Of a stretch of 64,000 bases of DNA, positions 13,041-24,619 are shown piece by piece (the first letter of the stretch is position 1; every line of letters starts with the position of its first letter). The stretch lies in contig NC_043755.1 in NCBI RefSeq assembly GCF_902148845.1, forward strand, positions 2,776,378 through 2,840,377, written 5' to 3'. Source of the DNA: Salarias fasciatus. Its lineage: Eukaryota > Chordata > Actinopteri > Blenniiformes > Blenniidae. A program made the translations under genes and the position numbers. The notes below the pieces were generated by a model. It did no database searches, was not told where the DNA came from, and saw nothing but the letters and a program-made list of their open reading frames with translations.

Positions 13041-14765
13041 CAGTTAAAATCGAGCTGACATTTAAGCGACACAGGCTGTAAAAACATCAATGGAGGAGCC
13101 AGAGGCGTCAATGAAGGGAAGAATAATGAAAGTAGCCTGCTGGACTTCACTGGACACGTTGATATGTGACGCATTCATTCAATGTAGGCTATTTAAAAGT
13201 TGGCGTCCCGTCGAGAGCGCTGAGGTTGTTCCCTCTTTCTGAGCGTGCCAACTTCGACTGACCGGTAGACTCCTGTCTGCAGGTCCCCCAGTCCCCCCTG
13301 CTGGGAGCCCCGTCTATGAACAACAGGCCCCCATTGTGGCAGCAGCCCTCCTCTCATTCGGTGTTGTGGAGGACGCATGGTCTATTAGCAGAGTGTGTTG
13401 TTCATTGTCCGCTGTCAGCTGTGTGGTTCCACAACAGCATTGATCAGCCGAGAGGCTCCACAGTCACTCAGCGTTGCCATGCACTCCTAGGAAACTGCCT
13501 CCCTTCCTCCTCCTCCTCCTCCTCCACCGTCGCTGCAAACAGGTCAACTGACTGGCGCAGGCCGACCTTCCCAGGCAATCATTCATCTACTGTGGGTGAA
13601 AATAGTCCCCTGTGAAACTGGAAGGAGAAACATAAAATGTTTTCAGAAGCGCCAGCTATGTACAGCTATGGAAACTAAACATAGAGGCATAAGAGCTGAA
13701 ACCTGAAGGGGAGAACAGGGGTGGTCTGCAGGAAGGTGTGAAGACTGCGACCTCACCAACACATGGGGTCAAAGAGCAAAGGCTTTGAGACACAAGGGAT
13801 TTCAGTGTTTATGCTTCACTGTGGCGTGCGCTTCAATCAGTCTGAGTTATTTTTAATTCTCGTTTTACTACAAGAATATATTTTTAGAAGACATTGTGGA
13901 GGGACAAATCTTCTTGCCACTTTGGGTTATAGTTTATCTTGGACTAAATTAGAGGGAAACTAATGTGCTGAGAAATAATGATTTAAAAAAAGTGATGCAC
14001 TTAATTGCAAACTATGAACAAGTGAGCAAAGTGTTTTGTAGTGTAAGAGGAAAGCAATTTATTTATGGATTAGCGGAATAAAGCTCTAAACGAGATAATG
14101 ATCTTATTAAAGAACTATAGATAACATCTACACATCACGTGGTTTAACAGGTTGATTGTCACTTTACGTTAAACAAAAATATATGGTGACATTTTCTTCT
14201 TTTGTTTTCTTTACTCATGTTTTTACTTATTTGACATATTTGTTAAAATGTGCCGATGTCCTTCACAAGCTTGCCACTCCAACATTAAACACACAATTAG
14301 CCACAAATCACAGGAGACAGGAGACAGCTAACATAAAAACCCCTGTCAGATTTCAGTGTTTTGTCTCTGATGAAAGGTCTGGGAAACGGCTCGAGCGTGC
14401 TACATGCTTCGTCTTCTGCCTCTGACATGTCTGTTAAGGCCATCAGTGGCAGCCACCCACCCCTCCACCCCTCCACCCCTCTGCCCCCGCCCGCCCGCTC
14501 TCCTCCATACCAGTACCTTGTAGACCAGCAGCTGTTTCTCCGCTCTGTCCATCAGGTCAGTTGTTAACTTGGTGCACTTGGAGTGAGACAAGTGCGGATG
14601 AGAGTTTGATTCCAGGGAGCAACTGCAGGCCAACACACTGTTCCCAGAATGTCAGAAGGGCTTCAGTGGTGACAGATACAATGTGCAAGCTCCAGGCTTT
14701 CCGTTGATGCAGAGAGTGTGGATGACCCCTCAGCCTCCCCCTGACCCATGCACACATGCAGACCA

Positions 14766-14793
14766 CCCCCCCCCCCCCCCCCCCCCCCCCCCC
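14766..14793 (+). repeat. poly(C) tract, 28 C
   Basis: An uninterrupted C run; the complementary strand is poly(G) and could form quadruplex or triplex DNA. Tracts this long are also prone to assembly length error. Confidence 0.9.
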
Positions 14794-16247
14794 ACCTCTT
14801 GTCAGCACAGACTTTCACTAAAAATCAAGTCTGTACCTTGAACCGTGTCATGCTTTTCCACATTCCCATACTCCCACTTAGACGATTTATAGACCATAAC
14901 ATGTACATAATCCAGTGCTGAAAAACACCCAAAGCCTGCATGCTCCCCATTTGGACAGTGCTTCACATGTAAGACTTTACATACAGTTTTAAAATTCTTC
15001 ACCCTAGCATGTCTTGATTCAGATAAAGGCACTCTCTTTCTGAATAACAACCCAGATTAAAGCGCTGAGCCACACTGGGCCACTTGTTGACTGTGTGATT
15101 TGGACACATTTAGGTTCACTTTATTATTGTGGCTAGTATTTTAAAGGGTTCTTTGTCTCCAGTTCCACTAAAGTGCTGGCTCCCAACCTTTTACCCTGTG
15201 GCCCAATAGTTGCAATCTCTGATGAAAAGAGCTTCAAAAGTGAGAGCAATATGTTTTGTCATTTCAGCTGCAGATTCTAAAAAGTGTTCTTTATGGTTTA
15301 CTTTGAAAAGCAGTGATTTGAGAGGACCTGCTTTGCACTACAGAACATGCAGGTTCATGCAGATCCATTACGAAGACACAAAAAACTCAAGTCTTCACAT
15401 AGATATGACTTATAAAAACCTTGACATTTTAGTTCTGGAGTCACACAATTCTCTGATATCCACTTATCAGAGGGTGAGGACTTTGTAAAAGGTCCAGCTT
15501 TGTTTGTCTGCTTTTAGTTGATCTGTATTTGACAGCCACATTCCTCTATATTATCCATATATTGAACAAAACCAGCAGTTTGCCTGTCTGCCCTTTCTTC
15601 GCCAGGGCCATATCTGCTCCCTTCCGACCAGCGGCCAGGAAGCTAAAAGGTATAAGCGAGCATTTGTTTGAAACTGGCGTGTGCCCAGCTGCCTTCCTCA
15701 ATCTTCCCTCAGGTCTCCCTTGGTGACTCTTTGTGTGCGAGAGTGCGGCCCGAGTGTGCGCTGGTGGGTTTGCATGTGTTTATGTGTGTGCCACCGAGAG
15801 TGTGCGAGTGTGTTTAGGAGGTGCCGTTTCCCACAACCCTGATCTAATTCCGTGGTAACTCAATCTCCGTGTGAGCGCTTCCCGGCGAGTGTTCTCCCAC
15901 CCGTCCACAGCCCCGCCGGCTGAGTGGCTGAGTGTGTCTGACGGAGGCCGGCTCGGTCCCACTGGACACCCGCCCTCCCGCGCCACCGCCGCCGCCCCCC
16001 GGCCCCGGCCCCGGCCTCCGTCCTGCCCACCCTCCCATCAGGATTGATTTACTATGTCAACGGTCGGGGCTGTCGGCGGCAGCGGCGCTCACAGCCGCGC
16101 CTGCATCCTGTGTGCACACCATCCTGACATCTTATACCTGTCATTCAGCAACTGCTGCAGTGTGTGTGTGAGCATGTGTGTGTGTGTGTATTTACACACA
16201 GCATGAGGAGTTATTTTACTTTTGAGGATTAAAATCAAATCCCCAAT

Positions 16248-16278
<31 letters not shown>

Positions 16279-18083
16279 GACTCACCATAGCTGAAGTTAA
16301 AGTAAGGTAATACGGTAAAGTTCAGGCCTGAGATAGATTTAGCTGAGCTGAGATTAGGTCTGCAGGAAATTAATGTATAGTAAGTCATGACAACGGCTCA
16401 TTAAAGTAAACCCCACACAATATGTGGCTTTTCTCACTTCATGGGGTCTCAAACTGGAGTCCATTTCTGTGCGGCCTCAGCTGTAGAGAACAGAATGCGT
16501 TTTGCATCTCAACATTTTATATGTTTTAAAAGTTAGGTTAAGGCTTTAAGACTCAACATATCCAGTCCAGAGTTAACCCTTTAGGTACTCAATGAAATAC
16601 TTAGAAAAATGAGCATTTCATCTCAGTTATGTAGTAGACCTCAGGATTTTTTTTTTTAAAGTTAAGGGAAAAGTGATTACATTCTGTTCAGAATTCATAA
16701 ATTGTTGATGATAATGACCCATATTTAATGTATTATGTCTTAAAATGACCCTAATGGAGAAAAGCACTGCTGGTGTGCTAAAACATATTCTGTAACCTGC
16801 CAAAAATTAGACTCAGAATAATTATTTTTGACACATTAGGGAAATATTTTAAACTGCGCATACTGTAACTTAATTGCACTGGTTTTATGTGCACAGTGCA
16901 TGACATTAATGAAGCAATGCAGTATTATTATTTGAGGCAGAACTGTGAGGCGGGAGGCTTGGGAGCATTCAGGAGAAATTTTTGGATATGAGATCATTTT
17001 CTTGTTCATGTTTTATTCAAATAGGAGGAGGCTACACGGGATTTATGAACTTTGCTGCATATTTACATGAGGTGCAATGTATTATGTAAGGCAGTAAAAA
17101 TGCCACCCATGCTGCTCCTAAATAGGCTGTCAGACTGAGGGAAACGTCTCCTAGACAGCCTCCACACAACAATGTTATCCTATGGGCCACAGCTTCCTGT
17201 CTGTCCCCTCTCGTTCCAGTCAGCACCCAGGCGCTATATTGGGCAGGGACCCGACTCATTCCCACTGCTGGACCATAATACATTCGCCTTCTCATTCTTT
17301 ACTTTCCTGCCTTTGTTGGCATCCATTCTCTGTGTGCTTGCTGGATAGGTAAAGCCAGGGAGGATATGTTCACTTCCTTGTTTCTTTGTTTAGCGTTTTT
17401 TATTTTTTTTTATTTTCTTTTTTTGAGGACACCACCTCAGGTCAGAATACTGACACCAGGATCTCCGTTCTATCTGCCAATTGCAAGGCTTGGAGTCAAT
17501 TACAGGGCATGAACCGAATTCAGGAAAGATTCGAACAATACTTTGAAGTCACTGTGGAGAGGTTCATGTTCTGGCTTTAAAAGAAACAACTCACACACTC
17601 ACATAGACGACTTAAGTCACTGCTGAATGAAGCAAATCTATTTCATCCTTTTTGCAACAATGGCGCACACTCCTACACAAAGGCCCCCCACACAATCGTA
17701 TTGTTTATACGGTTTACCAGCACGCTGCCCATTACCAGTTAACTTATGCAAGTTCACAATGGAGGGAAGGGAGATCACAGGACCGGTTCCCAAATAAGCG
17801 CAACAGGAGACGGAACGTGATGGCCGCGCAGAGAAAGCAGGAGCACGGAGCCGGCTACTTTTAAGGCCACACATTGTGTTGCCACAGGAAAAACATTGTT
17901 TGCATATCAATGGAGTGTGTGCATATGTGTGTTTGCGTGTGTGTTAAGGTGAAAGGGGATTTGGGTCTCTAATTGAAATGTATCTCCTGGTTTTGCATCA
18001 CATGAAGCGGTCTGCACAGCGCTATGAATTATTAGCCTAGTTTAGCTGTGGAGCATCACAATGACTTCTTTCTGTGCTGTTGA

Positions 18084-18086
<3 letters not shown>

Positions 18087-18138
<52 letters not shown>

Positions 18139-18149
18139 ACACACACACG
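18087..18149 (+). repeat. (GT)n/(CA)n microsatellite
   Basis: About 25 GT units that turn into a short CA run at the 3' end, so the end is self-complementary. Confidence 0.95.
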
Positions 18150-20144
18150 TTTGATTGGTGACTATGGGAAGAAAATCTATGTTTTAGAGCAGGTCTGTTG
18201 TGAATGTCAGCCATGATACTTACACAGAATTCGCTTGCAACACTAGTTTTCAAACTTCTGACAAGGTATTTTTGGTGGCTTTTTCTGTTTTATTTGCCAA
18301 AATCCAATTAAAATAAAATCGGATTCGTTAAATCTGATCAGAGAGCAACTGCTTAAATTTCAACAAAATATAGAAAAACAGAAAAGAGCCCATTTATAGC
18401 GTGTCACAAGTTTATTAAAGAAAAAAAAAAAGCTGTCTTTTTTTTTTTTGAGAGCCGGCTCCTTTCCCAGTGGATGCTCTGTGCCAGCTGTCTGCTCTGC
18501 AGTAAAGTACTGCTTTCCCAAGCTCTGACCTGTGGGAAAATCTGTTGTGGCCAGTAATTGATTCCGCCCTGCCAGCCCCATTACTCTCCACTGCAGTCAA
18601 ACTGCCAGTGATCTGCAGAAAGCCTGTTAGCACAACCCATTTACTCTTTCATTCTCCCCCCACTCGCACAAACATGCATCAGAATCCCAGCAAGTCCTGA
18701 TTCAATCATTTCTGGGGACATTTTTCCATTCTATGAGGAACATATTGCTGCTATTATTGTTTTTTCTGTGGTTGTTTTTTTTCTTTTTGGTATAATATCT
18801 TAGGGTCTACTGAATGCAATGTTTTTTTTTACAGCGCTTTTCTGGACATTCAAAGTCGCTTTATAATTATTTTTCATGTGCAACATGCATGCATGTGCAA
18901 AATGCATATTTTCACTGGATTTTAATTTTACTCATGTTGTGGCAGAAGTAGTGAAAAATGGCAAATTACACTTGCTACAACAACTATCCTGTCAGCATGT
19001 TTCGACTGGAAATGGAGATGATTTGAACTGACAGCAAAGGTTGAGGAACGCTTAGTTTATAATAGAAATGTCATACGAACTGATCATCTCTGTCATTGTC
19101 TTGAAAGGAATGCTTGTATGAGAGCTGCACGGATAAACTCCCTCAGTCACCCCCCTCCCCTCCCCGCCCTCAGAGCTCGTCATGAAATATTAAGTGCAGT
19201 CATCTGCTGAGATGGTTGGGTTGCTTGTCACTGCCTAACACTGACCACATGTCTAAATAAAGGTAAGTGCTCCCCCCCCTCCAAATTAATCTTCAATTAT
19301 GGGTTGTGTTCTGTGCCTTTGCATCTGTGTTTCCCAGTCTGGCACCAGCAGGTGGGGTGCAAGAGGGGGGGGGCTGGGGAGGGACTATGTGTATGCACGA
19401 GGGGTTACATGAGGATTATCAGGCTCTCGGATGGTGGCACTGGGGACTAATAAAAACATAGTTTTTGACAAATATTCACAGGATCATCCTCCTGCTGTTG
19501 TAAATGTCCGAGCTCCTTGTCACACAGATTACATGGCAACACTTTCAGCACCGTCTCTATCAGAAACAAGCACATTATACTGACCCACAGAAAATAATGG
19601 CCGCATGTGAGACGCAGAAAGACATGAGTGGCCTCAAGCCGGGTGATTTATCGGGGATTCTCATGACTCTGGCGGTCTTTATATAACTGCCAGCTGAGGG
19701 GTGCACTTTCCCATGTTGTAAGGGGTCAGGAGGCCGCCCTCCAAGCACTGCTGCAGTTGTTTTTCACACAAGAATCCCATCCCACTGCCGGCTGATCTAA
19801 AGGAGCATAAAAGAGGAGCGGAGAACTGTACAGTATGCATCACTTTAGCTCCTGGTGAACCCTCCACCCACCGCACTCTGCACCCGGTGAGCCCCATGGG
19901 CAGCTCTCCCTGTATTGACAGAACAAGCAAAGCCTCTGTAAGAGGCAGTCCCCACCCCTGCCACCCCCCCCCCCCCACACCCTCGCCCCCCACTCGCCCC
20001 TCTCAAGCCCCACTGTCGGTGTGCTGCAAACCAGAAGCCCGAGGCGCAGGGAGCGTGTGGGATGAGGGGATGAGAGAGAAGATCAAAGCAGGAAGCATGA
20101 AAAAGCTCAAAGCACACTGGCAAGAGGCACCTCCCTGACCCCTG

Positions 20145-20146
<2 letters not shown>

Positions 20147-20204
<58 letters not shown>
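20147..20204 (+). repeat. (CA)n microsatellite
   Basis: About 29 near-perfect CA units. Confidence 0.97.
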
Positions 20205-20206
<2 letters not shown>

Positions 20207-20344
20207 GGTCTGAACGGCTGGCGCCCACCCTCCTGTTCCTCCAGCAGCCATGTAAAACGGCAAAGCGGAGGGGCCACATCACTCAGGTCGTGTGAGCCAT
20301 TCAGCTAAAAATGTGGACCTGCTGGGAACCTGACCTGAAGTGAT

Positions 20345-20358
20345 GCCCCCTGTTGGTG
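20345..20358 (-). promoter_or_regulatory. CTCF-like core motif, reverse orientation
   Basis: The minus strand reads CACCAACAGGGGGC, close to the CTCF core with one unfavourable base. Confidence 0.35.
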
Positions 20359-20441
20359 TCAAAGTTGTGGCACACTCTCCATTATTGTGGACTTTTTTTT
20401 TTAAACTAATCACCTGAGTCTTTTTTTTCTTATGATTTTAC

Positions 20442-20655
20442 TAGTGCTGTCAGTTTTAATCGCATTGATCGCGATTAATTCATGGAGAACTGTCAACAAT
20501 TAACTTTTTTAAAGTTGAGATTAATTGCAATGAAGAATCTAATCCTCATAAATCAGTCCCAATATCAGGAAAAAACACTATTATCCTCTAGTTCTTTTCT
20601 TTGACCCAATTGGCAGACCTCAATGGATTAATCGCAATTAAAATTGACAGCACTA
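20442..20655. mobile_element. hAT-superfamily MITE with intact 8-bp target duplication
   Basis: The left end TAGTGCTGTCAGTTTTAATC and the right end, whose reverse complement reads TAGTGCTGTCAATTTTAATT, are long near-perfect terminal inverted repeats extending at least 30 bases. The identical 8-mer GATTTTAC flanks both sides (20434-20441 and 20656-20663), the 8-bp duplication expected of hAT transposition. The element is 214 bp, AT-rich, with internal GATTAATC-type palindromes and no coding capacity. TAGTGCTGTCA ends are known from widespread vertebrate hAT MITEs. The intact duplication and good TIRs suggest fairly recent insertion. Confidence 0.9.
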
Positions 20656-22855
20656 GATTTTACATGTGTGTCCACCTGTTCTGGTTGCAACCATAATTAT
20701 TAGCTGGGATTGGAACCAGGGAGCCCGAACAAGCTAGATCGAGGATTGATGTGTGTGTGTGTGTGTGTGTGCTTGCACACAGTATATTGCAGTGTGCATT
20801 TCTAATATGATATAATGATAATGAGAGAGATGCTTGGAAAACATTCTGGTTAAAGATGAATGATTGTAAACAAAATGACGACTCGTTTAAAGAAGATTCA
20901 AGACAGGATGCTTCATATAAATGATGAATTGTTGCCTTTGGGGTTTGGTTTAAAAGGCAACGAGATTATAATCAAATCTAAAGTAACTTGAAAAGAGCCG
21001 CTGAAAGGCTTTCTTCATCTGAACATACGGGTGTTGAATCCCCTACCTCAGGCAACGGCTTACCGAGAGCTAAAGCTCAGAAGAGGGAATACAATAAAAA
21101 CACATCAAAGAAGATAGGAGAGTTTTATAATCTGAAAAATAGATGCAATTTATGGATTTTTCTATGAATCAGAACCTCCTCGCAGTCTCATCATGAACTG
21201 CATCAGCCGTGACCCCTGCTTTACCTGACGGCATGTGAAGTTGAAGGTTGGATTTTTTACCAAGCCCGGTCAGACTTGCAAACTCTTCTTTGGCCCTGAG
21301 GATCCTCTCTCCATTATTCATGAGTCCTCAGGTTGGACCCTGGGAACAAGCTGAACGAGGCCCTGTGTCAATACGAAACACTGGCCGCCACAATGGGCTC
21401 TGCCTCCAACTACACTGTTGACAGACACCAACACAAAGGAGCTGAAAGGGGTTCCCCTCCGTTCTCACACACACTGAAGAATGAGTCAGTGTGCTGCCGC
21501 TCAGAGCCGTGTTTGTACAGTATATACAGCTTTTGTTCATGGCCACTGTTCTCCCATCAATGGGGGCTGAAGTGTTGATGAAAACCAGAAGGAAAGGACT
21601 TCTCTGTGGATGCCAGCAAGAGTTCATGTTCATTAGACGGGCTCCGCGCCTGCTGGATGGCACCTGTGTGTAGGCAGAGAACCCCCGGGTGACGGGACAA
21701 CAAGTAATCGGCTTATCTGATTGGTAAACAACATTCCACCATATATCGCTGCACCGCCTCTCTGACTATCACATCATTACTGGCTGTCATTGAAGTGAGT
21801 GAACAATAATAGTACGTGGACCATGAAATCAAACTTTGCAGCCATGTGACAGCCTCATCAACATCTTTTTATTTAATTCAAGTGTCACCGGTTACCAACT
21901 GATGGAGGCTGTTCCACAGAGGGGGAAGGCTGGCACACATATACTCGCTCAAGTCTGAGAGGATAATTATCTTAATAAAAATGAGCATCTCAAAAATGTA
22001 AAACTCCAGGACTGAATAATGAAGGCATCCAGGCGTGGTGCCACAGTGACTCACAAATCAAATGCTTCTTCCATGAAAGCATTGTCGAGTGAACAGGATA
22101 AAAATGGGATCCTCTGGGACAGTTCGTTGCACCCACATTCACTGTCAGCAGCTTCGTCACTGCTCTCGCATTATGTAATCGACAGAGATGGGCTGTTTAT
22201 GAACTATTTTCAGCTTATCATTTAGAGAAATTGTTGCTACAAAGTGCAAACATGTTGTCATTCCAGTGGTTAATCTCATAATAACAGTGGCCTTTGGACA
22301 GGTGCTGAACTTTGTGTACTTAGCAGACTTTTCTTTTTTCACACGTCTACATATTACTGCTTTCTTTTAAACTTCACCAACTGTCTTGTAATTTGCAGAT
22401 TTGAACAAATAAAATTCCAAGTAATTTATATGACGCACCGCAATGCTCAACAGACTATGGCTGAAAGATACCAGCTCAGTCCAGGGATGAGTCATGGCAC
22501 ATGACACACATCTGATCTGGATTTGATATGCTCTGAGAAGTTTTTATTCATGGCTGTCTTTCTGTTTTTCACACTGACATAATCATCCAAAGTACAAACA
22601 AGCTGTTGTATCTTCCCAAAATGATCAGGGGAACAAACCCATTCATTCTAGATAATGAATGAATGAATGAATGAATGAATAAAATTATATCATCTGTATT
22701 TTGCAAGGATTTCAAAATCAATAAAGCCAACCCCAAATCAGAAGACTAACTTCCTCACATGGTGACACAATCAGTCCCAACTCTAAGATGCACAGAAGCC
22801 AGTTTAGTTCTATTTGATGCGTTTTGTTTGAAATACACAGCATTCCAACAAATAG

Positions 22856-22869
22856 GCCCCCCCTGGTGG
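22856..22869 (-). promoter_or_regulatory. CTCF-like core motif, reverse orientation
   Basis: The minus strand reads CCACCAGGGGGGGC, one base away from the optimal CTCF core. Confidence 0.4.
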
Positions 22870-23158
22870 TGATTGCTGGTACTGCAGGCACTGCAGTGTC
22901 TTCCAGAAGCCACTGGAAGGCAGTGCGCCACAGTCTACCGTTTCTATTCAGACATTAAACCTGCTGGAAAAAAAATAACAAGTGCAAAAACTAAAAATAA
23001 AACAAAATAAAAAGTCTGACAATTAGACATTGATAGACATTAAAATAAACTAAGGACTGTGTTGCATGAAAGAATTAATGTTACCATACTTTATGAAGAG
23101 TCAGGTGAGATTATGGATATTATACAACACTAGAGCAAAGTGAACCGCTTTTCACCTG

Positions 23159-23172
23159 GCGCCATCTCCTGG
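23159..23172 (-). promoter_or_regulatory. CTCF-like motif, reverse orientation
   Basis: The minus strand reads CCAGGAGATGGCGC, one mismatch from the degenerate CTCF core. It lies about 0.7 kb upstream of fabp11. Confidence 0.35.
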
Positions 23173-23699
23173 TGAGAGGAACACTCTGAAATCTCAACAA
23201 ACGAGACATTTTGTTGCTCCTGGAGAAACCTACTCTGCACATTCCTTAATCAAAAAGTGTAAGACAGAATTATATTTTAATGAAATAATTTTAATGATGG
23301 AATTTGGAAATTGATATAATTTAATTTTTTGCTTGTTTATTTGCTGACTGAAATTAAGGATTAGTTTAAACTTGATCCCATGAGGATAGACAGACCTCAT
23401 CATTAGAATATTTGTTTTCCATCTTATTAAGTAAAGCACAAATAATCAATTTGCCAATAGTAAATCGAACTCCTGATGAGGACTGAGGAATTTGACAAAT
23501 GTGCCTTTTCCCGCATCTTCTCCTCCACTGGGACAACATGCAGCCCCGCACTCACCAAATCAGCTGACATTAATCTCACATAACGACTCTGTGATCAATG
23601 CTCAAATCCAAACAAGCACGCCCATCACACACATGTCATTAAATCTGATTTATAGCCGCGCCCACTAATCCTCTCGTTTCCGTGGCAACGTCCGCACCT

Positions 23700-23847
23700 G
23701 CTCCTGATTGGTGGTCCGGACTCCAACACGTGCTCCTGTCGGGCTTCAAATAGACATCTCCCTCCCTCGTGCGGTTCTCCTCGCGCCTTCCCAGCCAAAC
23801 GGGGCATCTGTCGTCCGTGCTGCAGTCTCGCTTTCACCTCCATCACC
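23700..23847 (+). promoter_or_regulatory. fabp11: fabp11 promoter and 5' UTR
   Basis: A short upstream segment with an inverted CCAAT box (ATTGG at 23707-23711) and a weak TATA-like CAAATAG near 23746, roughly 100 bases before the start codon. This spacing is normal for compact FABP genes. Confidence 0.4.
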
Positions 23848-24525
23848 ATGGTCGAGCAGTTCGTTGGCACCTGGACTTTGCTCTCCAGCGACAACTTCGA
23901 TGAATACATGAAGGCGATCGGTAATGTTGCATTTCATCCATTGAAAGATTTTGCTGTCGGTGCATTCCTGCTGCTGCAGCAGCATGCAGAGGCTGCATCA
24001 CACTCAGGCCTCAATGTGTTGCAGGTGTGGGCTTTGCCACAAGGCAAATGGGCAACATGGCGAAACCCAACCTGGTGTTCAGCGTGGGCGACGATGGGGT
24101 CATTTCCATGAAGGCTGAGAGCACTTTCAAGACCACAGAGATCAAGTTCAAGCTGAATGAGGAGTTCGATGAGTCGACTGCGGACGGCCGAAGCACAAAG
24201 GTAGGTAATCTTCTCCTCATGGGGAACTCCAGGCCTCCCCTTCATCAGTCTGTTGCACCTCTGATCGACCATCATGCTTTGCAGACCACCATAACCTTGG
24301 ACAATGGCAAACTGGTGCAGAAACAGACATGGGATGGAAAAACGACCACACTGGAGCGAGCGATTGAAGATGGGAAACTCATAGCTGTGAGTGACCGATG
24401 TTTAGGTTCATCTTCTGTGGCTGCAGTGATGTGCAAGGTTTATGACACTAAATGAAATGTTTCTTCAACAGAGATGTTACATGGATGACGTTGTTGCAGT
24501 GAGGACCTACGAGAAGGCAGCATAG
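23848..24525 (+). CDS. fabp11: fatty acid-binding protein 11 (teleost FABP4-like)
   Basis: Cytosolic beta-barrel carrier of long-chain fatty acids. Exons 23848-23920, 24025-24200, 24285-24386 and 24472-24525 give 134 aa in the four-exon plan of all FABPs. The N-terminal signature is [20 protein letters not shown], followed by [10 protein letters not shown] (helix-turn-helix lid) and [11 protein letters not shown]. The final strand [10 protein letters not shown] carries the Arg-x-Tyr pair (R128, Y130) that binds the carboxylate. The closest group is FABP4/5/8/9. Teleosts lack FABP4 but have fabp11, and human FABP4 lies near HEY1 and STMN2, which supports fabp11 (probably the a copy, by remembered zebrafish linkage). 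Exons 2 and 4 are each one codon longer than in mammalian FABP4. The introns are only about 85-105 bases. AATAAA lies at 24579-24584. Confidence 0.88.
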
Positions 24526-24619
24526 AACTTTCTGTGAGTCTTGGTGCCTTGATCTCTTCAAACCCAAGAAAACATGCAAATAAATTCTGAACTGTAAAAT
24601 CTGAGTATGTGATTATTCA

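Larger units (their letters stand above)
13041..20430. other. hey1-fabp11 intergenic region, proximal part
   Basis: Long non-coding stretch upstream of both genes. It holds homopolymer and dinucleotide repeats, a 28-base C run, a GC-rich patch at about 15880-16100, and mostly unique sequence. The patch around 19500-19860 looks non-repetitive and contains a TATATAA; it could be an enhancer, but I have no alignment. No exon of a known protein was recognised. Confidence 0.5.
20664..23700. other. hey1-fabp11 intergenic region, distal part
   Basis: Non-coding DNA with a short (GT)n at 20750-20771, a (GAAT)n at about 22654-22681, and two reverse CTCF-like motifs. No exon or tRNA-like sequence was recognised. 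Confidence 0.5.

Noticed and set aside
15170-15240. GTGCTGGCTCCCAACCTTTTA resembling the end of a common repeat
   Set aside because: No partner end and no recognisable interior; too short to call.
19546-19566. TTTCAGCACC RE1 half-site
   Set aside because: The second half of the motif is absent.
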